In this document: positions 46,824 to 56,750 of the stretch, one piece after another | Layout: each line of letters begins with the position of its first letter | How positions within the stretch are numbered: the first letter of the stretch is position 1 | Assembly (NCBI RefSeq): GCF_003721595.1 | Contig: NZ_RJJR01000007.1 | Location: 62,001-126,000 of the forward strand | Reading direction: 5' to 3' | DNA from: Hanamia caeni | GTDB taxonomy: Bacteria; Bacteroidota; Bacteroidia; Chitinophagales; Chitinophagaceae | DNA length: 64,000 nt | The notes under the pieces: model-generated | Told to the model about the DNA's origin: nothing | The model's database searches: none | What the model saw: only the letters and a program-made list of their open reading frames with translations | Translations under genes and position numbers: made by a program

Positions 46824-49271
46824 TTAATGAATCGTCGTAGACTCTTTGGCTACAAAATCGCCGGTTTTTTCAATGTCCTCTTTATATTTTTCCTGTATGG
46901 ATGAAGGCTCTTTTGTGCCATCTATATAAAGCTCGCCCTTCGCTACTGAGACTGAGAAAGAATTTTTTTGAATGAGATTATCGTCTTCCAAAACATCAAT
47001 AAATTTCTGAACTTCTGCTGCATCTGGCCCAGGCCCTTTTGTGTCTGCAGCAACGAGCGTCCATTGATCTTTTTTATGTACCTCTTCCATGGCAGAAACC
47101 TTGTTCATATTATTGAGTGTCTGAATCTTTTGTTCTCTTTCCATATTTATTTTATCCTGAAAATTGTTTGCAAGAGTAGGGGCGATCACAAGTGATACGA
47201 TACTCATAAGCTTAATAAGAATATTCATGCTTGGGCCGGAAGTATCTTTAAAAGGATCTCCAACTGTATCTCCCGTAACAGAAGCCTTATGAGGCTCAGA
47301 GCCTTTGTAATGTGTTTCATTATTTATCAGTGCACCCTTTTCAAAAGATTTTTTTGCATTGTCCCACGCGCCACCGGCGTTATTTTGAAATATTCCCATC
47401 AATACGCCGCTTACTGTTGCGCCGGCTAAAAATCCTCCTAAAACTTCAGGGCCAAAGATAAATCCAATAATTACCGGAGAAAGCAAAGCAATCGCACCTG
47501 GCAACATCATTTTTCTGATAGAAGCGTTGGTCGAAATCGCTACACATTTATCATATTCGGGTTTGCCTTTTCCTTCCATGATTCCAGGGATAGTACGGAA
47601 TTGCCTGCGCACTTCTTCTACCATTGCCATGGCTGCTTCACCCACCGCACGGATAGCAAGGGAAGAGAAAATAAACGGAATCATTGCACCGACAAACAAT
47701 CCAGCCAACACATCAGCGCGATAAATATCAATGCCATCAATTTTTGCAATTCCAACAAACGCCGCGAATAAGGCAAGTGAGGTTAAAGCCGCAGATGCGA
47801 TAGCAAATCCCTTTCCGGTAGCAGCAGTCGTATTTCCTACGGCATCAAGAATATCTGTTTTTTCACGTACTTCTTTAGGTAGCTCACACATTTCAGCAAT
47901 TCCGCCGGCATTGTCTGCGATGGGCCCAAAAGCATCAATGGCAAGCTGCATGGCAGTGGTAGCCATCATACCTGCTGAGGCAATGGCAACGCCATATAAA
48001 CCTGCACAATAATAAGAGGTATAAATTCCTGCGGCTAAAACAAGAATTGGAAATAGAGTGCTTTCCATTCCCACTGCAATACCGCCAATGATATTGGTGG
48101 CGTGGCCTGTAGAAGATTGACGAACGATTGTCAATACCGGCCTTTTGCCCATGGCCGTGTAAAACTCGGTTATAAAACTGATAAGCGTACCTACAATTAA
48201 ACCAACTATGATAGCGCCAAAAACGCCGTATTTTGTAAATTCATAATTCCTCAAAACCATCGTATCCGGCATGAGCCACATGACAAGAAAATAAGAAGCA
48301 ATTGCTGTTATAATTATTGTTCCCCAGTTTCCGAGGTTTAGCGCCTTTTGTACAACTGAGGTATAGAGCCCGGCTTTATCGGAAATTTTTACGAAAAATG
48401 TTCCAAGGATAGAAAATATAATTCCCATGGAAGCTAATAACATGGGTAATAAAATAGGGGACATGCCACCAAAAGCATCGGTAGAAATAGTTTCCCTTCC
48501 CAATACCATGGTAGCCAAAATAGTAGCCACATAAGATCCGAAAAGATCGGCACCCATGCCGGCAACATCTCCGACATTATCGCCTACGTTATCTGCGATG
48601 GTAGCAGGATTCCTCGGATCATCTTCCGGAATGCCAGCCTCTACTTTACCCACAAGATCAGCGCCCACGTCTGCGGCTTTAGTATAAATTCCTCCTCCTA
48701 CACGGGCAAACATTGCAATACTTTCCGCACCAAGGCTAAATCCGGTAAGGATTTCAATAGTTTTCTCCATTTCAAAACTATTGGCAGCGGCATGTGGAGC
48801 AAAAATGAACTTTAAAATAATAAATAAACCGCCAAGACCTAAAACGGCCAAGCCGGTAACGCCCATACCCATTACACTTCCTCCTGTAAAGGACACTTTT
48901 AAAGCTTTTGAAAGACTGCTTCGTGCCGCTTGAGTTGTTCTTACATTAGCTTTGGTAGCTACCTTCATGCCGATAAAACCCGCCAGTGCGCTGAAAAAAC
49001 CACCACAAATAAATGACACGGCGATACTCCAGTGGCTGTTGGCACTACTATATCCCATAATACCCAGCAGAATGGCAGCAATTATAACAAAATATGAGAG
49101 GATTTTCCATTCCGATTTTAAGAAAGCCATAGCGCCGTCAGCTATATAGGTGCTTATTTCTTTCATTCTTTCATTTCCTGCGTCCTGCTTCTCCACCCAG
49201 GCGAATTTCAAAAAGGTATAAATCAAACCGACAATTCCCATTGCAGGTATTACATAAATAAGATTATCCAT
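46824..49271 (-). CDS. hppA: Membrane-bound K+-dependent pyrophosphatase (ion pump)
   Basis: 815 residues with about 16 membrane segments. Pyrophosphate-binding motifs are [38 protein letters not shown] (several Asp ligands) and [16 protein letters not shown]. Near residue 483 the sequence is [11 protein letters not shown]; Ala where the K+-independent class has Lys marks the K+-dependent class. Whether H+, Na+ or both are pumped cannot be decided by eye. Beyond the last helix (about residue 700) there is a polar tail of roughly 110 residues (from [13 protein letters not shown]), longer than usual. It uses the energy of pyrophosphate from biosynthesis. A -7 box lies 29 bases upstream of the ATG. 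Confidence 0.95.
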   Translation of the reverse strand: MDNLIYVIPAMGIVGLIYTFLKFAWVEKQDAGNERMKEISTYIADGAMAFLKSEWKILSYFVIIAAILLGIMGYSSANSHWSIAVSFICGGFFSALAGFIGMKVATKANVRTTQAARSSLSKALKVSFTGGSVMGMGVTGLAVLGLGGLFIILKFIFAPHAAANSFEMEKTIEILTGFSLGAESIAMFARVGGGIYTKAADVGADLVGKVEAGIPEDDPRNPATIADNVGDNVGDVAGMGADLFGSYVATILATMVLGRETISTDAFGGMSPILLPMLLASMGIIFSILGTFFVKISDKAGLYTSVVQKALNLGNWGTIIITAIASYFLVMWLMPDTMVLRNYEFTKYGVFGAIIVGLIVGTLISFITEFYTAMGKRPVLTIVRQSSTGHATNIIGGIAVGMESTLFPILVLAAGIYTSYYCAGLYGVAIASAGMMATTAMQLAIDAFGPIADNAGGIAEMCELPKEVREKTDILDAVGNTTAATGKGFAIASAALTSLALFAAFVGIAKIDGIDIYRADVLAGLFVGAMIPFIFSSLAIRAVGEAAMAMVEEVRRQFRTIPGIMEGKGKPEYDKCVAISTNASIRKMMLPGAIALLSPVIIGFIFGPEVLGGFLAGATVSGVLMGIFQNNAGGAWDNAKKSFEKGALINNETHYKGSEPHKASVTGDTVGDPFKDTSGPSMNILIKLMSIVSLVIAPTLANNFQDKINMEREQKIQTLNNMNKVSAMEEVHKKDQWTLVAADTKGPGPDAAEVQKFIDVLEDDNLIQKNSFSVSVAKGELYIDGTKEPSSIQEKYKEDIEKTGDFVAKESTTIH

Positions 49272-49299
49272 AAAGTAAATTACTTATTTTTTAGGGCTG

Positions 49300-49307
49300 C
49301 AAAAATA
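49300..49307 (-). promoter_or_regulatory. -7 box of hppA
   Basis: CAAAAATA reads TATTTTTG on the minus strand; transcription would start near 49294 with a leader of about 22 bases. There is no clear -33 box. Confidence 0.4.
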
Positions 49308-49497
49308 GGGTAAAATGGCAATATTAAAAATGTTTGAGGAAAGTGTTTTCACGATATTTTCAGTGCTTTCTGAATAAAATGCATTTTTCCATCTTCTTAC
49401 CTGTTAATTAGAATTATTTCATTTCTTATTATTCTTTTTAAACTGAAGCAATATGTAAAAGGAATAGATTTGTTGCTTATATTTCGTTTTGATTACA

Positions 49498-50418
49498 ATG
49501 AGGGATCGCAAATATTTTTTCCTGCTAATTCTTGTACTGATAATTATTACCGTTTCTTTTGTTCTGGTTTCTATGTGGGGTTTTTATTTTTATTATTCAG
49601 ATAAAAATGATCCGCCAGTGGTAAGGCGTGAAATAAAAGCGGCGCCTCATAAAAATGCAGTTAATGATTCGCTTAAATATGATATCAGCTCTTTAAACGA
49701 ATATTCGCTGTCTGATAATTCTGATTTCGAAACAGATACTCCAGGCGATTCAATTTTGATTGCAAAAATTTTAGAATATCGAACCTTAAGAAGTGAAATC
49801 GAAGAAATTTTAAGAAAAAAACGTTCAGAAAAAGGAACGTCGCAGGCCAGCCAGCAAATATTAGAATTACAAAAAGATGCAGAAGAATTGAAGAATAAAA
49901 ACGACACAATAATTCAAGAGAATGAGAGATTAAAGAATTTAGTAACCGAATTGCTGAACAAAAAAGACGCGATGAAAAGTGAGCCAGGCGCGCCATCAGT
50001 ATCAAAGAAAATTGAGCATTCAACAAATAAATTACCCGTTTTGGTTTCTCATTTGAGGTTTACAGCTTATGATGCTGACAAAAAGCAGTCGGTTACCAAT
50101 GTGGCTACAGATGCGGAAAGATTAACCGGTTCTTTCGAGGTGAATATTATGCCTTATAATACTAACAATTCTATATACGTAGTTGTAATTCAGCCAAACG
50201 GAAGAGTTTTACAAGCTTCCGGCTCCCAGAAAAAAACTTTTATCAGCGAAAGCGGGAAAAAATTGTATTCCGCAGTTATTCATTTTGATAATAAAAAAGA
50301 TAATGGCTTGCGTGTATCTTTTTCCATAGACGTTCCTAATCTTCAAAAAGGGAAATATGTAATGCAGCTATATCACCAGGGCTTGATGATCGGCAGGCTT
50401 ACGCGAACATTATTCTAG
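49498..50418 (+). CDS. Membrane-anchored coiled-coil protein of unknown function
   Basis: 306 residues from the ATG at 49498 (MRDRKYFFLLILVLII). One N-terminal transmembrane helix (about 6-34) is followed by a polar linker, a coiled coil (about 100-160, with EIEEILRKKRSEK and LQKDAEELKNKNDTI), then a C-terminal beta-rich domain (VLVSHLRFTAYDADKKQ ... GKYVMQLYHQGLMIG). This plan suggests a periplasmic structural or scaffolding protein, but I do not recognise a family. TAGATTTG at 49465-49472 is a plausible -7 box. The next gene starts 137 bases downstream. Confidence 0.65.
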   Translation: MRDRKYFFLLILVLIIITVSFVLVSMWGFYFYYSDKNDPPVVRREIKAAPHKNAVNDSLKYDISSLNEYSLSDNSDFETDTPGDSILIAKILEYRTLRSEIEEILRKKRSEKGTSQASQQILELQKDAEELKNKNDTIIQENERLKNLVTELLNKKDAMKSEPGAPSVSKKIEHSTNKLPVLVSHLRFTAYDADKKQSVTNVATDAERLTGSFEVNIMPYNTNNSIYVVVIQPNGRVLQASGSQKKTFISESGKKLYSAVIHFDNKKDNGLRVSFSIDVPNLQKGKYVMQLYHQGLMIGRLTRTLF

Positions 50419-50555
50419 ACTTCGCTACAGTAAACCGGTAAATATTTGCAATTCGTATTTTACCTGTCGGGTGTGCATTTCCTTTTGGCACAAATTTTAT
50501 TGCTTTATAAGAACATTAAAAAATTCAATTATCAATAATCTAAACCTTACAAACT

Positions 50556-51062
50556 ATGAGCAACGTAAAGAATCTCTACAACGAAGATGCCGTAAAGAAA
50601 ATTAAGGATTTTGTAGACGATATAAAGTTTTGCATGTTTTGCACCAGCGTAACAGATATGCCTTTTAGAACAAGGCCGATGTCAACATTAGAGGTAGATG
50701 AAGAAGGAAATCTTTGGTTTTTTTCCGCTAAATCAAGTGATAAAAATGACGAGATAAAAGATAATGATACAGTCCAATTAATTTATTCAAAAAATTCTGA
50801 TGTCCATTTTCTTACAATTACCGGCAAAGCCACAATTGTCCAGGATCAAGCGAAAAAAGATGAATTGTGGAATCCTATCGTCAAGGCTTATTTCCCGCAA
50901 GGAAAAGATGATCCTAATCTCAGTTTGGTAAAGATTAAACCTGAAGCTGCCCACTATTGGGATACTATCAATGGCAAAATGATCACCTGGTTTAAAATGG
51001 CGGCTTCTGCGGTTACAGGTAATCAAAACAACGTGGGTGTAGAAGGAAAATTAAAAGTTTAA
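50556..51062 (+). CDS. Pyridoxamine 5'-phosphate oxidase-like flavin-binding protein (general stress protein 26 type)
   Basis: 168 residues with the split-barrel flavin fold: CMFCTSVTDMPFRTRPMSTLEVDEEGNLWFFSAKSS, then NDTVQLIYSKNSDVHFLTITGKA and the C-terminal VKIKPEAAHYWD plus MITWFKMAASAVTG. This is the GSP26-like branch, which binds FMN or related cofactors and is tied to stress, not true PdxH. No membrane segment. It converges on the NlpE-like gene with 5 bases between stops. Confidence 0.85.
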   Translation: MSNVKNLYNEDAVKKIKDFVDDIKFCMFCTSVTDMPFRTRPMSTLEVDEEGNLWFFSAKSSDKNDEIKDNDTVQLIYSKNSDVHFLTITGKATIVQDQAKKDELWNPIVKAYFPQGKDDPNLSLVKIKPEAAHYWDTINGKMITWFKMAASAVTGNQNNVGVEGKLKV

Positions 51063-51067
51063 GTCAT

Positions 51068-51493
51068 TCATTCGTGTTTCTTTAAAATGAATTTTTCAGC
51101 CAATGTGCCCTTTATTGGATGTCTTTCGGCATCCAATATGGCTATTGATGAGTCTGAAATTATTTTAAAATAGGATTGGTGAGAAGGAAAAGAAACCGTG
51201 ATTATTTTATGGTCAATTTTCCAAACTCCGGTATCAGAGAAAGATGCTTCCCTGTCCAGGTACTCAAGGTTTTCGATAAAAATGGAATCGTCTTTAAAAT
51301 AAATTGTGGTTTTAATACCCGGACAATCAGCACAAGGAGTTATTCCCACATATTTTCCTGAAGGATTTTCTCCTTTCTTTTTAATTTGATTTCTTGTTTC
51401 ATTTACTCCATTGTGTGAATTATTATTACACGAAATCAATAAGAAAAATACTGGTAGAGACAATCCCCAAAAACAACTGCGGAATATCTTCAT
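51068..51493 (-). CDS. NlpE-like copper-resistance lipoprotein (N-terminal domain only)
   Basis: 141 residues with lipobox (LISC, Cys22) and the NlpE signature GITPCADCPGIKTTIYF (Cys54, Cys57 as CxxC), then alternating strands ending KGTLAEKFILKK. E. coli NlpE senses envelope stress and copper through Cpx and has two domains; this protein has only the first, as is usual in this phylum. No Cpx system is in this window. Confidence 0.82.
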   Translation of the reverse strand: MKIFRSCFWGLSLPVFFLLISCNNNSHNGVNETRNQIKKKGENPSGKYVGITPCADCPGIKTTIYFKDDSIFIENLEYLDREASFSDTGVWKIDHKIITVSFPSHQSYFKIISDSSIAILDAERHPIKGTLAEKFILKKHE

Positions 51494-51563
51494 AAAACGA
51501 ATTTAGCCGAAAATAAAAAAGTAACTCATTTGTGCTTTTACTTTTCTATAACCGGAAAATGTT

Positions 51564-52805
51564 TTATCGGCCCTGCTTCCAGGTTCTTGTTCTTCTGAAG
51601 CCCTGGTGGCTTGCCGGCTTACGATTGATGATGGTGCTGGCTACAGTAGGCGTTTGAATAAATTGTAATTTACTGGCATAAGGGTGATCTTCTACGATGG
51701 GTATAGTCTTTTCAATGAGCTTGTGAATGTCGCGCAGATAGGCTCTTTCTTCAATGTCACAAAATGAAAGTGCACATCCTGAATTACCGGCTCTGCCCGT
51801 GCGACCAATCCTGTGAACATAAGTTTCGGGAATATTAGGCAATTCAAAATTAATAACATGGCTCAAGTCATCGACATCTATTCCTCTTGCGGCTATGTCG
51901 GTGGCAACAAGTACCCTGATTTTGCCATCTTTAAAATTATTTAGCGCACGCTGCCTTGCATTTTGAGTTTTATTGCCATGAATGGCATCACTTTTAATAT
52001 TGGCCTTATGAAGCGCGCGTGCTATTTTATCAGCACCGAATTTAGTGCGTGTAAAAACCAGCGCGTTCTGAATGGTATTGTTTTTTAAAAGATGGATGAG
52101 GAGTTCCCGTTTGTCATTTTTTTCAACAAGAAAAATCTTTTGATCCACATTTTCGGCTGTGGATGAAACAGGAGTAACTTCCACTTTTACAGGGCTGGTT
52201 AATATGGTGGCCGATAGCCTCGTGATTTCGGGTGGCATCGTAGCAGAAAAAAACAGGGTTTGTCTTTGTTCTGGCAGAATAGAAATAATTTTCCTTACAT
52301 CATGGATAAAGCCCATGTCAAGCATCCTGTCTGCCTCATCCAGCACAAACATTTTAATGCTTTTAAGGGAAATAAATTTTTGCGCGATGAGATCCAATAA
52401 TCTGCCTGGTGTGGCTATTAGCACATCTACGCCACGTTTAAGGCGGGTGGTTTGGTGAAACTGCGAAACGCCTCCATAAATAACAGCATGCCGTATTCCG
52501 GTATGCTTTCCATAGGCCTCAAAACTTTCATCAATCTGTATGGCCAATTCGCGCGTAGGCGTTAGTATGAGCGTCTGAATCTGATCGTGATTGCCATTTT
52601 CTTTTTGCTGCAAATACAGGTTTTGTAAAATGGGAATGGCGAAGGCTGCTGTCTTGCCGGTGCCTGTTTGGGCACATCCTAATAAATCTTTTCCGCGAAG
52701 AATATGGGGTATGGATTGTTCCTGTATAGGTGTCGGATTGGTATACCCTTCCGTTTCAAGCGCCTTCAAAATGGGCGCAATTAAATGTAATTCTTTAAAT
52801 AACAA
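51564..52805 (-). CDS. rhlE: DEAD-box RNA helicase, RhlE type
   Basis: 413 residues. Motif Q (PTPIQEQSIP), motif I AQTGTGKT (45-52), PTRELA, TPGRLLDL, DEAD (156-159, VLDEADRMLDMGF), SAT (187-189) and, in the second RecA domain, ATDIAARGIDVDDLSHVINFELP and HRIGRTGRAG. The short basic tail (RRTRTWKQGR) probably binds RNA. The only suitable start is TTG at 52805: there is no in-frame ATG upstream, and the next internal Met is far into the helicase core. Such helicases act in ribosome assembly and cold adaptation. Confidence 0.93.
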   Translation of the reverse strand: MLFKELHLIAPILKALETEGYTNPTPIQEQSIPHILRGKDLLGCAQTGTGKTAAFAIPILQNLYLQQKENGNHDQIQTLILTPTRELAIQIDESFEAYGKHTGIRHAVIYGGVSQFHQTTRLKRGVDVLIATPGRLLDLIAQKFISLKSIKMFVLDEADRMLDMGFIHDVRKIISILPEQRQTLFFSATMPPEITRLSATILTSPVKVEVTPVSSTAENVDQKIFLVEKNDKRELLIHLLKNNTIQNALVFTRTKFGADKIARALHKANIKSDAIHGNKTQNARQRALNNFKDGKIRVLVATDIAARGIDVDDLSHVINFELPNIPETYVHRIGRTGRAGNSGCALSFCDIEERAYLRDIHKLIEKTIPIVEDHPYASKLQFIQTPTVASTIINRKPASHQGFRRTRTWKQGR

Positions 52806-52945
52806 CTTTATTGTTTTAATATTAAACTGATAACTTTTCTGAAATTGATTTCTGAAAGCTTGTTTTCATGTACGCTCAACAACCTATGACTTGATGAGCT
52901 TTGTGGTAAAGAGGATCCAGTCTGCTAAGTAGGAGAATAATTCTG

Positions 52946-52953
52946 CAAATATA
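52946..52953 (-). promoter_or_regulatory. Possible -7 box of rhlE
   Basis: CAAATATA reads TATATTTG on the minus strand. It would give a long leader of about 135 bases, which is common for cold-inducible helicase genes, but the -33 box is not visible and the assignment is tentative. Confidence 0.35.
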
Positions 52954-53073
52954 GTTTTTTTTATGTTAAATGCTATAACGCGGATGGTAAAGTTTAATTT
53001 TAACGAAAAAAAATAATATTGAATTACAAAGAAAATGAATTCCATTTTAAATTGTTCATAACCAACCCAGACG

Positions 53074-53331
53074 ATGAAATCAAAAAAGAGACTTTCAAAA
53101 AGAGTGGTAATTGATGTAAGACGCCCGGCTGAATTTGCTAAAGGCCATGCCGGTAGCAGCATTAATATTCCTTTAGACGAAATACCTGGCAGGCTGGAGG
53201 AGGTAAAAAAAATGACGCAGCCACCCGTATTGGTTTGTGGTGGCGGCACACGGCACGTGAAAGCGTTTGAATTATTGAAAGAAAATGGAATTGACAGTCA
53301 AAAAGGTGGAAGCTGGAAAGATATTCACTGA
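53074..53331 (+). CDS. Small rhodanese-domain protein
   Basis: 85 residues forming a minimal rhodanese: VVIDVRRPAEFAKGHAGSSINIP, then the active loop VLVCGGGTRH with Cys55 as the sulfur carrier, and GGSWKDI at the end. It lacks the first helix and strand of most single-domain rhodaneses (about 100-110 residues). It probably moves sulfane sulfur in the cytoplasm. It converges on the GH13 gene with 5 bases between stops. Confidence 0.8.
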   Translation: MKSKKRLSKRVVIDVRRPAEFAKGHAGSSINIPLDEIPGRLEEVKKMTQPPVLVCGGGTRHVKAFELLKENGIDSQKGGSWKDIH

Positions 53332-53336
53332 ACGAT

Positions 53337-54629
53337 TCAGACCGCATTTAATTTTTCAAATACCAGGGCATCCCATGGATTAAGCCAAACAAGGCTTTTT
53401 TGCTCAAAATCTACATCATCGTTCCAGAGAAGATTTCTAAAAAGGCCTTTCACATTTTTTACTTCGAAGTTCAAGCCTTGTTCGCTGCAATTCAAAATCA
53501 CAAAAACCTGGCTCGATTTGTATTTCCGTAAATATGCAAACACATGCTCGTCTTCGGGATGGGATATAATTTTGGTGAGCACATCCGGGTCGCCACTTCG
53601 CAGTGCTTTATTAGTTGATTTTAGCGTGAGCAAAACTTTGTAAAAATTATGGAGCTCAATATGACCGTTCCATTCAATCTTATCCTTATCAAAAAATTTC
53701 AGTCGTTTTTTGTTGGGCAATTCCTGGCCGGAATACAGCAGCGGGATGCCGTCCCATGTACACGAAAACACGGCCATCAGCTTTACTGCATCCCCATACT
53801 TTTCATATTCGGTTCCGTTCCAGCTATTTTCATCGTGGTTAGAGGTGAAATAAACACGCATGGAGGTGCAGGGAAACTCTGTTACCGATTTATATAATAC
53901 AGTGAGCAGGCTTTGCAGGCTCATCTTTCCATTGTAAAATTGCTCGGAAGCATGCATCCATTTCCATGTATAAGTGGCATCAAATACCGCATGATATTCA
54001 GGTTCCTGGCACTCGCCTAACCAAAACAGATCGTCTTTATATTTGGATACTTTCTTTTTAGCATATTTCCAAAAGTCCAAAGGTACCAGGTGAGCCATGT
54101 CGCAGCGAAAACCATCTATATCATATTCTTTAATCCATGATTTAAGGACTGCAGTCATTTTTTTCCAGACTTCGGGCTCTTCATAATTTAATTGAGAAAC
54201 GTCAGACCAGCCGTGTGGATGCAGGAAGTCGCCGCCTTCGTGCCTTACAAAAAACTCCGGATGCTTGTCAATCCAAACATGGTCGTTGCCTACATGGTTA
54301 GCCACAAAATCCATTATCACTTTGAAACCCATATCGTGCGCCTCTTTTACAAGATTGATAAAATCGTCTTTGGTTCCGAACTCAGGATTGATTTCTTCAA
54401 AATCGCTGGCAGCATAATAGCTGCCGAGTGTGCCCAACCTGCCTGCTTTGCTGATGGGCAATATTGGCATAAACCATAAAACCTTTACGCCCATATCTCT
54501 CAAACGCGGTAAGTGTTTGGCAAAGGCGGTGAAAGTTCCTTCAGGCGTATATTGTCGTACATTCACTTCATAAATATTGGCAGAATAGCTCCACCCGGGA
54601 TGGAAATTTTTTGACTTTTTATCTGGCAT
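53337..54629 (-). CDS. Glycoside hydrolase family 13 (alpha-amylase-like) enzyme, cytoplasmic
   Basis: 430 residues from the ATG at 54629 (a TTG two codons upstream is less likely). The four GH13 regions are visible: DFVANH (107-112), GFRCDMAH with nucleophile Asp177, LGECQE with acid/base Glu206, and SNHDE with Asp266. The N terminus has YEVNVRQYTPEGTF, and the C-terminal ~90 residues form the beta-sandwich domain C. No signal peptide is seen, so it acts on internal alpha-glucans or maltodextrins. No SusCD-linked regulator or maltose genes are adjacent. Confidence 0.9.
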   Translation of the reverse strand: MPDKKSKNFHPGWSYSANIYEVNVRQYTPEGTFTAFAKHLPRLRDMGVKVLWFMPILPISKAGRLGTLGSYYAASDFEEINPEFGTKDDFINLVKEAHDMGFKVIMDFVANHVGNDHVWIDKHPEFFVRHEGGDFLHPHGWSDVSQLNYEEPEVWKKMTAVLKSWIKEYDIDGFRCDMAHLVPLDFWKYAKKKVSKYKDDLFWLGECQEPEYHAVFDATYTWKWMHASEQFYNGKMSLQSLLTVLYKSVTEFPCTSMRVYFTSNHDENSWNGTEYEKYGDAVKLMAVFSCTWDGIPLLYSGQELPNKKRLKFFDKDKIEWNGHIELHNFYKVLLTLKSTNKALRSGDPDVLTKIISHPEDEHVFAYLRKYKSSQVFVILNCSEQGLNFEVKNVKGLFRNLLWNDDVDFEQKSLVWLNPWDALVFEKLNAV

Positions 54630-54727
54630 ACTCAATTTTCATAAAGCGCTAAAATTAATCATAAATATTTTCATGCTATTTTTCCATGGCTTGTCCTTTG
54701 TAACTTCGCGATTGAAAGAAGTACGAT

Positions 54728-55990
54728 ATGAAAAAATTTGATGTTCCTGTTTTTTATAGAAGCCCCCTAATTACTGCTATAAAGAACAACCGCAAAGCTG
54801 ATGATAAATTAAAAAAAGACTTTTCACCCACGCTGGTTGATTTTGGAAACCTGCACATTTATATGGCGCGCCATTTTGGATTTTGTTACGGGGTAGAAAA
54901 CGCTATTGATATTTCTTTCAGGATTATAGAAGAGAATCGAGGAAAAAGAATCTATCTTCTCAGCGAAATGATTCATAATCCACAGGTAAATGAAGATTTG
55001 AAAAGCAGGGGTGTTCAGTTTTTAATGGATACAAAAGGCAACGTACTGATTCCCTTTGAAAACCTTCAACCGGAGGATATCGTTATTGTTCCTGCATTTG
55101 GTACTACTTTGGAGATAGAACAGAAACTTTTGGCTTCAGGCGTTGAAATAGAAAAATACAATACTACCTGTCCCTTCGTACGCAAAGTCTGGAATAAAGC
55201 TGAAGCAATTGCCAAACAAAATTATACCGTGGTGGTGCATGGAAAGCCCCGTCATGAAGAAACACGGGCTACCTTCAGTCACAGTGCAGTTAACGCGCCC
55301 ACCGTGGTGATAAAAGACATGAAGGAGGCCATCCGGCTTGCAGATTATATTTTGGGAAGAAAAGAATTGGATAATTTTTATAAAGAATTTGAAGGGCAGT
55401 ATTCCCCCGGCTTTAATGTGGAAGAAGATTTGAAAAGAATTGGCGTCGTAAATCAAACCACTATGCTCGCAAGCGATACGCAAACTATTGCCGAATACCT
55501 TCGCGAAGTGATGATAGTAAAATACCGGTTAACTAAAGAAACTGTGGAGAATCACTTTGCCGACACGAGAGATACATTATGCTATGCTACCAATGACAAT
55601 CAGGGTGCTGTCTATGCTTTACTGGATACTCCTGCACATTTTGCCATAGTAGTGGGCGGCTACAACAGCTCTAATACTTCGCATCTTGTGGAATTATGTG
55701 AAAAAAAATTACCCACTTATTTTATCCGGTCGGCAGACGATATTGTGTCTTCAAGGCAAATTAACCATTACAAAATAGACCGTAAAGAAGAAGTAACCAC
55801 ATTAAGCTATCTGCCCGAAAAAAAGCCGGCGAAAATTTTAATTACCAGCGGCGCCAGTTGCCCCGATGCTTTGGTAGAACAGGTTATCCGAAAGCTTCTG
55901 GGATTTTATAAATGCCCTTCCACTATTGACGATGAGATTGAAAGAGTATTAAACGATTATTTTCCTAAGCAAACCATGGCACTTCAATAA
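54728..55990 (+). CDS. ispH: 4-hydroxy-3-methylbut-2-enyl diphosphate reductase (long form)
   Basis: Last step of the MEP isoprenoid pathway, giving IPP and DMAPP through an iron-sulfur cluster. The three cluster cysteines are Cys53 (FGFCYGV), Cys148 (NTTCPFV) and Cys285 (DTLCYAT). Other family stretches are SEMIHNPQVNEDL, VHGKPRHEETRATFSH, VNQTTMLASDTQ, VVGGYNSSNTSHL and SGASCPDALV. At 420 residues it is of the long type known from cyanobacteria and plants rather than the ~316-residue E. coli form, with an extended N terminus and an insert near 190-235. TAACTTCG at 54701-54708 may be a variant -7 box. Confidence 0.93.
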   Translation: MKKFDVPVFYRSPLITAIKNNRKADDKLKKDFSPTLVDFGNLHIYMARHFGFCYGVENAIDISFRIIEENRGKRIYLLSEMIHNPQVNEDLKSRGVQFLMDTKGNVLIPFENLQPEDIVIVPAFGTTLEIEQKLLASGVEIEKYNTTCPFVRKVWNKAEAIAKQNYTVVVHGKPRHEETRATFSHSAVNAPTVVIKDMKEAIRLADYILGRKELDNFYKEFEGQYSPGFNVEEDLKRIGVVNQTTMLASDTQTIAEYLREVMIVKYRLTKETVENHFADTRDTLCYATNDNQGAVYALLDTPAHFAIVVGGYNSSNTSHLVELCEKKLPTYFIRSADDIVSSRQINHYKIDRKEEVTTLSYLPEKKPAKILITSGASCPDALVEQVIRKLLGFYKCPSTIDDEIERVLNDYFPKQTMALQ

Positions 55991-56153
55991 GCCCGTTTAT
56001 CAGTAAAAGAAGAAATAGTATATTTTTTTATTCTGGTATTTTTGGATGCATCTGATTAGCTCTCAGTCTTTTTTTTATTCTATGTCTTGGCTGGATAAAG
56101 GCCAATTCTTTGCATATTTTTTTCTATCTTGAATGTATCAAATTGTTTGAATT

Positions 56154-56720
56154 ATGAAATGGATTTTTTTTATGGCACTATTGGTTTTTCTCGGAGGTTG
56201 CGGCCTGAGGCAAAGAGAAATTGAATTAAACAAAAAAATGAACGAATTAAATCAAAGAGAACAACAACTGAACCTGCGTGAACAATCGATTGACCTAAAG
56301 GAGGAGCAATTGAATCTCCGTGAACAATCAGTAGACAGCACCCAAAAGGTTATTAATGACAGTTTATTTCTTGAACACCAGAAATTGCCCGGCAAGTGGA
56401 CCGTGGAAATGCAGGCCTCTGAAACGAACTGTGCCGGTTCAGCAGTAGGGGATATTAAAAATGAACAATGGGATTTTTTATTCCAGGATGATATGGTAAT
56501 CGTTAAGGCTTTCAGTAATAAAAGGCTTGTACGAATTTACACCGGCAATTATATAGGAAATTCTTTAAGGCTTACAGTGAACCAGGATACATCAGAAACA
56601 TCAGCAAAAATCACAGTTCGTTTGCAAAAAGCAAGTGATAAAGAAATGACTGGCGAACGGGAAATCATACAGGAAAATGGTTGCCGTATTTTGTACGCGC
56701 TTAGATTAAAAAAGCAATAA
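56154..56720 (+). CDS. Hypothetical lipoprotein with Leu/Gln heptad repeats
   Basis: 188 residues with lipobox (LGGC, Cys16). Residues ~20-65 are a coiled coil built from near-repeats of LNxREQ (LNQREQQ, LNLREQS, LKEEQ, LNLREQS). The C-terminal ~110 residues are beta-rich (PGKWTVEMQASETNC ... MTGEREI), like a small lipocalin-type barrel. I do not recognise the family. The antiporter gene starts 30 bases downstream and may be cotranscribed. Confidence 0.7.
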   Translation: MKWIFFMALLVFLGGCGLRQREIELNKKMNELNQREQQLNLREQSIDLKEEQLNLREQSVDSTQKVINDSLFLEHQKLPGKWTVEMQASETNCAGSAVGDIKNEQWDFLFQDDMVIVKAFSNKRLVRIYTGNYIGNSLRLTVNQDTSETSAKITVRLQKASDKEMTGEREIIQENGCRILYALRLKKQ

Positions 56721-56750
56721 TGCTCTCTTTTGATAGTTATAATCTACCTT

